The position numbers and the translations under genes are program-made. Positions 5,680 through 10,885 of a stretch of DNA of 10,885 nucleotides are shown here, in pieces. The DNA is taken from positions 1-10,885 of the forward strand of contig JASFPT010000126.1 of assembly GCA_050115795.1 (NCBI GenBank). Direction: 5' to 3'. Numbering within the stretch: position 1 is the stretch's first letter; each line of letters begins with the position of its first letter. The notes under the pieces were generated by a model, which was given only the letters and a program-made list of their open reading frames with translations, was not told the origin of the DNA and ran no database searches. This stretch comes from JAIPEL01 sp050115795. Its GTDB lineage: Bacteria > Desulfobacterota > Desulfobacteria > Desulfobacterales > CAFBRK01.

Positions 5680-5724
5680 CATTCTGACTTCTGACTCCTG
5701 ACTCCTGTATTCTAATTAAAATTT

Positions 5725-6708
5725 TCAATCGACCGACAGAATAATTTTCCCGATATTCCGGTTTCCCTCCATGACCCGGTGAGCCTCGGCCGCCTGGACC
5801 CAGGGCAGGACCCGGTCGACGATCGGCTTCAGATCACCGGTGGAAAACTTGGGCAACCACCGCTGGACGAACTCTTCGGCCAGCCGGGCCCGGTAGTCCA
5901 GGGACCGGCTGCGAAGCGTCGATCCAATGATCCGGATGCGCTTTTGCAGCAGCACGCCCAGGTCCGCGTCCCGGGGGTATCTCCCCCCCAGCAGAGAAAG
6001 GATCACCAGCCGGCCGTCCAGGGCGATGCAGCCCAGGTTTTTTGCAAAGTAAGATCCCCCGATGAAGTCGAGGATCACGTCGACTCCGTGGCCTTCGGTG
6101 ACGGCAAGGACCCGCTCATTGAAGTCCTCGCTGCGGTAGACGATTCCGACATCGGCCCCCAAATCCCGACAGGCATCCGCTTTCTCCTGGGTTCCGGCGG
6201 TCACCAGCACCCGGCACCCGTTCCGGTGGGCGAGCTGAACGGCAGCGGTGCCCACGCCGCTGGCTCCGGCGTGAATCAGAACGGTTTCGCCCTTTTGGAG
6301 GTTTCCGAGCCAGAACAGCGCCTGATAGGCGGTTAAAAAGACCTCTCCGACGGCTGCGGCCCGGGGATGGTCGAGCACCTCCGGAACCGGCATGGCCAGG
6401 CTCTCGTGAAAGACCGCTTTCTGTGCATATCCGCCGCCGGAGACCACGGCAAAGACCCGGTCTCCGGGCCCCCAGCGCCGGCACTTGGGCCCCACCCGCT
6501 CCACCTCGCCGGCCACCTCCAAACCCAGAATGTCGCTGGCCCCGCTCGGCGGCGGATACATGCCTTTCCGCTGGAGGATATCGGCCCGATTCACGCCTGC
6601 AGCCCGCACCCGGACCATGATGTCGTTGTCGCCGACCGCCGGTTCGGGCACCTCGCAGGTAAAGAGCTGTTCCGGTCCGCCAGGCTCCTTGACACATATC
6701 GCCTTCAT
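5725..6708 (-). CDS. zinc-free quinone oxidoreductase, PIG3/zeta-crystallin type
   Basis: This 327-residue protein is a medium-chain reductase of the NAD(P)H:quinone oxidoreductase branch (PIG3-like, TIGR02824 type). The N-terminal catalytic domain carries VNRADILQRKGMYPPP (39-54) and ILGLEVAGEVERVG (60-73), typical of PIG3. The NADP-binding Rossmann motif is HAGASGVG (146-153). The zinc-binding cysteines of alcohol dehydrogenases are missing, as expected for this branch. It probably reduces quinones or reactive enals with NADPH in the cytoplasm. I choose the ATG at 6708 because AAGGAG lies five bases upstream and the family sequence begins there (MKAI); an in-frame ATG at 6756 would add 16 unrelated residues. 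The start overlaps the upstream cupin stop by four bases (ATGA), so the two are probably one operon. The repeat-rich spacer lies downstream. Confidence 0.92.
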   Translation of the reverse strand: MKAICVKEPGGPEQLFTCEVPEPAVGDNDIMVRVRAAGVNRADILQRKGMYPPPSGASDILGLEVAGEVERVGPKCRRWGPGDRVFAVVSGGGYAQKAVFHESLAMPVPEVLDHPRAAAVGEVFLTAYQALFWLGNLQKGETVLIHAGASGVGTAAVQLAHRNGCRVLVTAGTQEKADACRDLGADVGIVYRSEDFNERVLAVTEGHGVDVILDFIGGSYFAKNLGCIALDGRLVILSLLGGRYPRDADLGVLLQKRIRIIGSTLRSRSLDYRARLAEEFVQRWLPKFSTGDLKPIVDRVLPWVQAAEAHRVMEGNRNIGKIILSVD

Positions 6709-7052
6709 CGCTTCTCCTTTTCCGGCCCCTGCACCGTCTGGTGTCCCTCCAAACATACCACACCCTGCGGCCCGACGACCGCATCGTGTCGTACCCCTGC
6801 CGGCAGATCAAGCCGGTCCCCGGCAGACAGCAGCAATCGATCGCCGGTGTCGGGAAGTCCGAAGGTGATCGAACCGCGCACCACGTAGATCACCTTGTGA
6901 AACCCATGGTGGTGGGCGCCGTAGACGTCACCGGGTCCGTTGGACCACCGGTACGGGTCGAGGCCCTCTTGGGCCATTGCCCGGCGGATGTCGGATTCGG
7001 CCGGCACTGTCCCGCCCCCGCGCGGCGTCACCCTCGGTTCGGGGCTACGCAT
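6705..7052 (-). CDS. small cupin-domain protein
   Basis: This 115-residue protein is a single cupin barrel. Motif 1 is GAHHHGFHKVIYVVRG (45-60) and motif 2 GDRLDLPAGVRHDAVV (78-93). H47, H49, and H89 match metal-ligand positions, but the glutamate expected in motif 1 is Lys53, and a further His52 lies next to it; some small cupins share this HKVxYVVxG form. Function could be metal-dependent catalysis or ligand sensing; the sequence does not say. The ATG at 7052 lacks a strong ribosome site, and a GTG at 7007 or the ATG at 6977 are alternatives, though conserved-looking sequence seems to begin near residue 19. The stop overlaps the quinone oxidoreductase start by four bases, so they are likely co-expressed. 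Upstream is the twin-hairpin spacer after the cardiolipin synthase gene. Confidence 0.82.
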   Translation of the reverse strand: MRSPEPRVTPRGGGTVPAESDIRRAMAQEGLDPYRWSNGPGDVYGAHHHGFHKVIYVVRGSITFGLPDTGDRLLLSAGDRLDLPAGVRHDAVVGPQGVVCLEGHQTVQGPEKEKR

Positions 7053-7088
7053 CTTGATTCACCATCATGAAGATTTGGATTCTTTCCC

Positions 7089-7127
7089 GGCGGCAAAGCC
7101 GCCCGTCACAAAATCGCGCAGCGATTT
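7089..7127. repeat. twin-hairpin palindromic element, copy 2
   Basis: GGCGGC-AAA-GCCGCC (7089-7103), a 7-base spacer, then AAATCGC-GCA-GCGATTT (7111-7127), which is identical to the second hairpin of the copy at 5642-5679. It begins two bases after the cardiolipin synthase stop codon, so it could also act as the mRNA 3' end or a weak terminator for that gene, with TTTT only as part of the stem. Confidence 0.7.
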
Positions 7128-7129
7128 CA

Positions 7130-8575
7130 CTATTGGACCGGAGCCAGCAGGCGCGACACGCGCACGGCCAGCCGGAACCAGAACCGGCGCTCGGTCAGGT
7201 CCCGGGGATGGGTCTGCCGGCACCGGGCCAGGTCTTCGCGAAGCATCGCTTCGACCTCGCCGGCGAATCCGCGGTCGTTGACAACGACGGTAATCTCAAA
7301 GTTGAGCCGAAAGGAGCGGTTGTCCAGGTTGGCCGTTCCCACCGCAGCCAACTCGTCGTCCACCAGCAAAACCTTGTGGTGAAGGAAACCAGGCTGGTAG
7401 CGGTAGATCTTCACGCCCGCCTTCTCGGCCTCCTCCAGGTAGGAAAAGGAAGACAGGTAGACCAGCAGGTGATCGGCTTTTTGGGGCAGGATCAGCCGAA
7501 CGTCGACGCCCCGGAGCGCGGCCAGTTGAAGGGCGCTCACGATCTGGCGGTCAGGCACGAAATAGGGGCTGGCAACCCACAGCCGCTCCCTTGCCCCATT
7601 GATGGTCTCCAGGAAAAACAGGCCGCACGACTCGAGCTCGTCTGCCGGACCGGTGGGCAGCACCAGGATGTCCTGGTCGCGGTCTGGCGCCGGCTTCGGC
7701 TCCCAGTCCAGATCCGGGATCTGGTGGGTCGCCCAGTACCAGTCCTCCAGGAAAACGAGCTGCGTGCACTGGACACTGGGTCCTTCCATCTGAAGGTGCG
7801 TGTCCCGCCACTTGCCCAGCTTGGGTGTTCCCTTGAGGTACTCGTCGCCCACGTTGAGCCCGCCGACAAACGCCGTCCGGCCGTCGACGACGACGATTTT
7901 CCGGTGGTTTCGGAAATTGAGCTGGAAGCGATTGGCCTTTCCTTTGGTCGAGTGAAACGGCCGCACATGGACCCCCGCCTCCCGCAGCGCCTCGAGATAG
8001 GCCCCGGGAAGGGAAAAGCTGCCGATCTCGTCGTAGAGCAGGTACACGCGTACACCGGATTTTGCCCGGGCGATGAGCCGGGCCTGGAACTCGCGTCCGA
8101 TGTCATCGTCCTTGATGATGTAGTAGAAGGCCAGGATGTAGTGGCGTGCCGAATCGATCCCGGCAAAGAGCGCCTCGAAGGTGTTCTTCCCGTCGATGAG
8201 CAGCCGTGCGTGGTTGGAATGGGTGAAGGGCATGAGCGCGAGCATCTCCAGCGCCCGCCAGTTTTCCCTGCCGGAAGACATGGACGCCTGAACGGCGGGA
8301 CCGAATCCGGCCAGCCGATCGACGATCGGCTTCAGGTCCCGGTTGTCGCTCCGGCGGGCCGCCACGTAACCGTAGAATTTGTTTCGGCCGAAAATGAGGT
8401 ACAGGGGAAACGCAGCAAAGGGGAAGGTGATCAAGGAGACGGCCCAGGCGATGGCACCCTGGGCGGTCCGGTTTTGCATGACCGCGTCCAGGGCCATGCC
8501 GATGGCCCCGAGATAGAGGAGGCCGCCCAGCAGTCCGACGACGAGGGTCAGATGATCCGCCAGAAACGCCGTCAT
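7130..8575 (-). CDS. cls: cardiolipin synthase, phospholipase D superfamily
   Basis: This 481-residue inner-membrane enzyme joins two phosphatidylglycerol molecules (or a related donor pair) into cardiolipin. Two hydrophobic helices at about 8-30 and 40-63 anchor the N-terminus, as in ClsA-type synthases. Two phospholipase D motifs follow: H224-x-K226-x4-D231 with the downstream GG, and H399-x-K401-x4-D406 followed by GTANLDNRS. Length and architecture are those of complete bacterial Cls proteins, with no missing catalytic residue. The ATG has GGGGAGG four bases upstream and overlaps the stop of the patatin-like gene by four bases (ATGA), indicating translational coupling. Its partner is therefore a phospholipase, suggesting coordinated phospholipid breakdown and cardiolipin formation. 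The twin-hairpin element sits immediately after the stop. Confidence 0.95.
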   Translation of the reverse strand: MTAFLADHLTLVVGLLGGLLYLGAIGMALDAVMQNRTAQGAIAWAVSLITFPFAAFPLYLIFGRNKFYGYVAARRSDNRDLKPIVDRLAGFGPAVQASMSSGRENWRALEMLALMPFTHSNHARLLIDGKNTFEALFAGIDSARHYILAFYYIIKDDDIGREFQARLIARAKSGVRVYLLYDEIGSFSLPGAYLEALREAGVHVRPFHSTKGKANRFQLNFRNHRKIVVVDGRTAFVGGLNVGDEYLKGTPKLGKWRDTHLQMEGPSVQCTQLVFLEDWYWATHQIPDLDWEPKPAPDRDQDILVLPTGPADELESCGLFFLETINGARERLWVASPYFVPDRQIVSALQLAALRGVDVRLILPQKADHLLVYLSSFSYLEEAEKAGVKIYRYQPGFLHHKVLLVDDELAAVGTANLDNRSFRLNFEITVVVNDRGFAGEVEAMLREDLARCRQTHPRDLTERRFWFRLAVRVSRLLAPVQ

Positions 8576-9420
8576 CGGCCCTCCCCGTCATGCCGGAGGA
8601 CCCCGCCGAGCTCCTTTTTGAATTGTTCCAGGGCGGGCAGGCACTGCTCGTAGACCTGGTTCATCTTTTCAAACTGCATGAGGCGGACATCGCGGATTTC
8701 CGGCCGAACGTAGATATCGGGTCTTTGGTGCTCCAGCTTTTCGTTCATCAAGGCCCGCTGCAGGATCTGGAACGTGCCGAAGACCGCGTCAAAGACCCCC
8801 GGCAGCTGGCGCTCGCCCCGGACACGCTCGGCACCGATGTCCACGGCGACACTCACATCGCACGCATCCAGAACCAGATCGAAGGGGACCGGATTGACCA
8901 CGCCGCCGTCGATGAGCACCCGGTCCTGGTAAAGCACGGGAGCAAAGACGCCGGGAACGGCCATGGTGGCCTTCAGCGGCGCCATCAAGGGACCGGAGTC
9001 GAAAACCACCGGCTCAGCTGTCCAGAAGTCGCAGCAGACGATCTTCATCTCGACCCGAAGATCCTCGAAGTGCTCCACCTCGAGGTCTTCGAAGAGGTAC
9101 TCGACGAACTTGTCGCTTCGGAGCAGGCCGCCGCTTCCCACTTCCGGTATCAGCGCATCGACCCAGCGAAGCAGGTTCTTGCGCTTGTCGAAAATGTCCC
9201 GCCAGGTGTCTTTTTCAGAGACGGTGATCTTCTCGACCCGCTTCCGGATGGCTTCTCCGGAAAGCCCCGCCCCGTATAATGCGCCCACGATGGCACCGAT
9301 GCTCGTCCCGGCGATCACGCAAGGGGAAATCCCCATTTCGTCGAGCAGCTCCAGCAGGCACACGTGTGCGCCGCCCCTGGCACCTCCGCCCCCCAAGGCA
9401 AGGCCGATTCTGGTTGCCAT
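8572..9420 (-). CDS. patatin-like phospholipase (RssA-type)
   Basis: This 282-residue protein is a compact bacterial patatin-like acyl hydrolase. The oxyanion-hole run GGGGARGGAH is at 10-19, the nucleophile S40 sits in GTSIG (38-42), and the catalytic D171 is in DGG (171-173), so the Ser-Asp dyad is intact. There is no signal peptide or membrane segment; it is expected in the cytoplasm or at the inner face of the membrane, releasing fatty acids from phospholipids or lysophospholipids. The C-terminal 80 residues are charged and helical, and two conserved-looking stretches (MNEKLEHQRPD and the EFxxMNxVYEQ-like end) follow the core. The ATG is preceded by GGAGAG at seven bases. It overlaps the cardiolipin synthase start by four bases and follows a small helical gene after 27 bases, so the three form one transcription unit. 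Confidence 0.92.
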   Translation of the reverse strand: MATRIGLALGGGGARGGAHVCLLELLDEMGISPCVIAGTSIGAIVGALYGAGLSGEAIRKRVEKITVSEKDTWRDIFDKRKNLLRWVDALIPEVGSGGLLRSDKFVEYLFEDLEVEHFEDLRVEMKIVCCDFWTAEPVVFDSGPLMAPLKATMAVPGVFAPVLYQDRVLIDGGVVNPVPFDLVLDACDVSVAVDIGAERVRGERQLPGVFDAVFGTFQILQRALMNEKLEHQRPDIYVRPEIRDVRLMQFEKMNQVYEQCLPALEQFKKELGGVLRHDGEGR

Positions 9421-9447
9421 GTCTGTGCTCTCCGGATCCGCCGCCCT

Positions 9448-9705
9448 TTACGAGGCGGTCTTTCTTTTCCGAAGCAGTTGAAGAATTTTCCGCTGTTCCA
9501 CGAGCATCTCTGAAAACCGAGCCTCGACTTTTTCCAGTTCCGCAGCGCTGATCACCCCTTTAATGAAGTCGGATCGGATCCAGCGCAGGGACTCGGCCTG
9601 CTGTTTCAGTGCGTCTTCCAGAAGCGCCACGGCCCGGTCCGTGTCGGTTTCCAGCAGATCGATTTCTTCGTGTCCGGGTATGGTCGGACGGTCCTCGATG
9701 GCCAC
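9448..9705 (-). CDS. small helical protein of unknown function upstream of the patatin gene
   Basis: I do not recognise a family. With the GTG start at 9705 the protein has 85 residues; it is charged and almost entirely helical from about residue 20. A heptad-like run (RAVALLEDALKQQAESLRW and later LEKVEARFSEMLVEQRKIL) suggests a coiled-coil hairpin, and the end is basic (RKRKTAS). It has no signal peptide or membrane segment and no cysteine. The GTG is preferred because GGAGGAG lies eight bases upstream; an in-frame ATG at 9747 would give 99 residues and has only a close AAAGGCGG before it. It is the first gene of the patatin-cardiolipin synthase unit, so it may be an accessory or regulator of that pair. 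That it is a gene is supported by its position, good ribosome site and intact frame. Confidence 0.68.
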   Translation of the reverse strand: MAIEDRPTIPGHEEIDLLETDTDRAVALLEDALKQQAESLRWIRSDFIKGVISAAELEKVEARFSEMLVEQRKILQLLRKRKTAS

Positions 9706-9890
9706 GGTCACCTCTCCTCCATTGGGCGGCAGACGAAGCCTTCCCATTGCCGCCTTTGTTGACGGATAGCCTCTGCTGCCGCATGTTTAAGGTCAACTTA
9801 CGAAATTGGCACCGGATCCGTCAACCAGGCACGATGGGCCGGCTCGCAGCGCCGGCCTTGTGCCGCCAACGATTCCAAGGGAGAGACGCG
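9706..9890. promoter_or_regulatory. divergent intergenic region between lipid operon and EF-hand gene
   Basis: This is the only divergent gene junction in the window, so promoters for both directions must lie here. A TTGACG (9759-9764) on the plus strand and a TTGACC (9796-9791) on the minus strand resemble -35 boxes, but neither has a convincing -10 box at 16-18 bases, so the exact promoters are not assigned. For the plus gene, AAGGGAGA lies six bases before the ATG. Confidence 0.35.
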
Positions 9891-10175
9891 ATGAAAAAAA
9901 CGGCTGTGACCATGACCCTGGTTTTTGCCGCCGGCCTGTTGGTCTCTTGTCAGGGCGGACAGCAGTATCACAAAACCGACATGCCCGACCCGGCGGCCTT
10001 CGACGCCCGGTTCGACGACCTGGACAAAAACGGCGACGGGGCCGTCAACTGGTCCGAATTCAAGCGGAGCTTTCCGGAAGCGTCCCCGGATGTGTTCATG
10101 GAACTCGATCTGGATGACAACGCCGCCGTCGATCCCGACGAGTGGCGTCGATTCCGGGAAGCCCACGGGATGTGA
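9891..10175 (+). CDS. small EF-hand lipoprotein
   Basis: This 94-residue protein starts with a lipoprotein signal peptide: Lys2-Lys3, a hydrophobic core, and the lipobox LVSC with the acylated Cys at 20. Gln at +2 carries no inner-membrane retention signal, so export to the outer membrane is likely. Two EF-hand loops follow. The first, D45-K-N47-G-D49-G-...-E56, is canonical; the second, D73-L-D75-D-N77-A-...-E84, has Ala instead of Gly at loop position 6 and may bind calcium more weakly. The mature protein is essentially just this pair, so it is probably a calcium-binding or structural envelope protein without catalytic activity. The ATG with AAGGGAGA six bases upstream is clear; the open frame extends upstream but the signal peptide fixes the start. 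It is the only plus-strand gene and is transcribed away from the phospholipid operon. A strong hairpin follows it. Confidence 0.87.
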   Translation: MKKTAVTMTLVFAAGLLVSCQGGQQYHKTDMPDPAAFDARFDDLDKNGDGAVNWSEFKRSFPEASPDVFMELDLDDNAAVDPDEWRRFREAHGM

Positions 10176-10236
10176 CCCGGTCCGCTGCCTCATCAGGGCC
10201 TCTGCCGGCGCCCCGTTCCATGGATAGCGGCCTCTG

Positions 10237-10271
10237 CCCCCGGCGGCTCAACGGTCGGCCGCCGGGGGTTT
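10237..10271 (+). terminator. strong GC hairpin between convergent genes, likely terminator
   Basis: CCCCCGGCGGC (10237-10247) and GCCGCCGGGGG (10258-10268) form a perfect 11-bp stem with a 10-base loop, followed by TTT on the plus strand. It lies 61 bases after the EF-hand stop and 50 bases past the stop of the convergent dehydrogenase gene. It can serve the plus gene directly, and as a symmetric stem could also block the minus transcript. The T-run is short. Confidence 0.6.
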
Positions 10272-10318
10272 GCTGCGGTGGCTGCCGGACATGTTGAGTC
10301 GAATGGAGGCAACAGGGT

Positions 10319-10885
10319 TTACACCATGTCGTGAAGGGCCGCGATGACGCGGTCTGTCACCTGGGCGGTGGTGGCGGTGCCCCCCAGATCCGGGGTGAGC
10401 ACCTCGCGGGATTCTAGCACCGTCTCCACGGCGCCCATCAAGCGGCTGCTTTCCCGGTTCAGCCCCAGATGATCGAGCATCAGGCAGATGGACCAGAGGG
10501 TGCCCAAAGGGTTGGCGATCCCCTGTCCGGCGATGTCCGGGGCCGAGCCGTGAACCGGCTCGAACATGCTCGGGTGCCGCCGCTCCGGGTTGAGGTTGGC
10601 CGAAGGGGAAATCCCGATGCCGCCCAGCAGGGCCGAGCCCAGATCGGTGAGAATGTCGCCGAACAGGTTGCTGGCCACAACGACTTCCAGGGATTCCGGC
10701 CGCAGGACGAAGAGCCCGGCCAGCGCATCCACGTGCATGGCGGCGGTCTTTACGGTTGGGTACTCGGGCCGGATTTCATCAAAGATCCGGTCCCAGAAGA
10801 CCATGGAAACATTCAGCGCGTTGGATTTGGTCGCACTGACCAGACGGGGTCTTTTCCGGGAGGCGGCGCAGTCAAAGGCGTAGCG
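10319..10885 (-). CDS. tartrate/D-malate dehydrogenase-like enzyme, C-terminal part (cut by window edge)
   Basis: The visible 188 residues continue in frame to the right edge, so the gene is cut by the window and its start is not seen; the internal ATG at 10804 is not the start. The sequence belongs to the isocitrate/isopropylmalate dehydrogenase family: the SATKSNAL segment, VVVASNLFGDILTDLG (metal-binding Asp residues), GGIGISPSANLNPER, and FEPVHGSAPDIAGQGIANP are all present. The TKSN motif and SANLNPER are those of the tartrate dehydrogenase/D-malate dehydrogenase (DmlA) branch; LeuB has a different sequence at the first site. Such enzymes oxidise and decarboxylate D-malate or L-tartrate using NAD and Mn/Mg in the cytoplasm. 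The gene converges on the EF-hand gene, with a strong hairpin between them. The branch assignment is good; the exact substrate is inferred. Confidence 0.88.
   Translation of the reverse strand, partial: RYAFDCAASRKRPRLVSATKSNALNVSMVFWDRIFDEIRPEYPTVKTAAMHVDALAGLFVLRPESLEVVVASNLFGDILTDLGSALLGGIGISPSANLNPERRHPSMFEPVHGSAPDIAGQGIANPLGTLWSICLMLDHLGLNRESSRLMGAVETVLESREVLTPDLGGTATTAQVTDRVIAALHDMV

Larger units (their letters stand above)
5250..5724. repeat. 475-bp gene-free spacer made of nested inverted repeats
   Basis: No gene is supported here. Inverted repeats are arranged almost symmetrically. The outer pair is 5274-5290 with 5691-5707 (16 of 17 bases complementary, the gaagtcaggagtcag type). 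Inside are CAATTGAACC 5379-5388 with GGTTCAATTG 5540-5549; a related pair 5388-5406 with 5502-5519 (CTTCGAC...CTCAGGG type, imperfect); and 5424-5444 with 5476-5496 (17 of 21), around a loop at 5445-5475. Also present are an 11-bp direct repeat (5269-5279 and 5297-5307), small palindromes at 5354-5367 and 5568-5583, a tandem repeat at 5596-5635 and a twin hairpin at 5642-5679. Base composition falls to AT-rich near 5596-5635 and 5708-5724. It resembles accumulated dispersed palindromic repeats or a MITE-like element without coding capacity. Confidence 0.7.

Noticed and set aside
5274..5707. CRISPR array or insertion sequence in the repeat-rich spacer
   Set aside because: The repeats are inverted and nested, not regularly spaced direct repeats, and there is no transposase reading frame or remnant.
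7067..8653. A 528-codon open frame on the plus strand opposite the cardiolipin synthase gene
   Set aside because: It mirrors a Cls gene with all catalytic motifs intact; the plus-strand translation shows no recognisable domain and is a shadow of the opposite strand's codon bias.
9764..10240. Similar GGATAGC...CCTCTGC words on both sides of the EF-hand gene (near 9764 and 10222), possible element ends
   Set aside because: The match is short and broken by a 3-base difference, with no inverted ends or mobility gene; chance similarity in GC-rich DNA is enough.

Overview
The window is GC-rich and densely packed with bacterial genes, almost all on the minus strand. The gene set is a rubrerythrin-type protein, a DUF6485-type cysteine-rich protein, a YkgJ-type cysteine-cluster protein and a TM1367-type cyclophilin-like protein. 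Together with dispersed 'gaagtcaggagtcag'-type spacer repeats, this fits an anaerobic, probably Desulfobacterota-like (deltaproteobacterial) chromosome. That placement is inference from gene content and repeat style; there is no rRNA or tRNA marker. I see no tRNA, CRISPR array, transposase, integrase or phage gene.

Layout from left to right. (1) 70-1612, minus: rubrerythrin-like protein, YkgJ-family cysteine-cluster protein and PaaI-type hotdog thioesterase, joined by 4-base stop/start overlaps. (2) 1683-2415, minus: a TM1367-type cyclophilin-like protein and a DUF6485-type small cysteine-rich protein, separated by a spacer with a perfect palindrome. (3) 2504-5249, minus: a PfkB sugar kinase resembling sulfofructose kinase YihV, a phosphoglycolate-phosphatase-like HAD hydrolase, and a beta-hydroxyacid dehydrogenase of the gamma-hydroxybutyrate/succinic-semialdehyde-reductase type. 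These could form a small-carbon metabolic group, but their spacers are long and carry terminator-like hairpins. (4) 5250-5724: a gene-free spacer built from nested inverted repeats, a tandem repeat and a twin-hairpin element. (5) 5725-7052, minus: a cupin protein overlapping by 4 bases a PIG3/zeta-crystallin-type quinone oxidoreductase. (6) 7130-9705, minus: a small helical protein of unknown function, a patatin-like phospholipase and a two-HKD cardiolipin synthase, the last two overlapping by 4 bases; this looks like a membrane phospholipid turnover/synthesis operon. (7) 9891-10175, plus: the only plus-strand gene I accept, a small EF-hand lipoprotein transcribed divergently from group 6. (8) 10319-10885, minus: the C-terminal part of a tartrate/D-malate-dehydrogenase-type enzyme that runs off the right edge, convergent with the EF-hand gene and separated from it by a strong hairpin.

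Most genes are ordinary housekeeping or accessory metabolism. The points most worth a second look are the nested palindromic spacer at 5274-5707, the twin-hairpin repeat found in two spacers, the rubrerythrin-like protein that seems to have lost its diiron ligands, the YihV-like kinase cluster, and an orphan plus-strand terminator-shaped hairpin at 4221-4252. I do not see a clear, undescribed multi-gene defence or biosynthetic system here.
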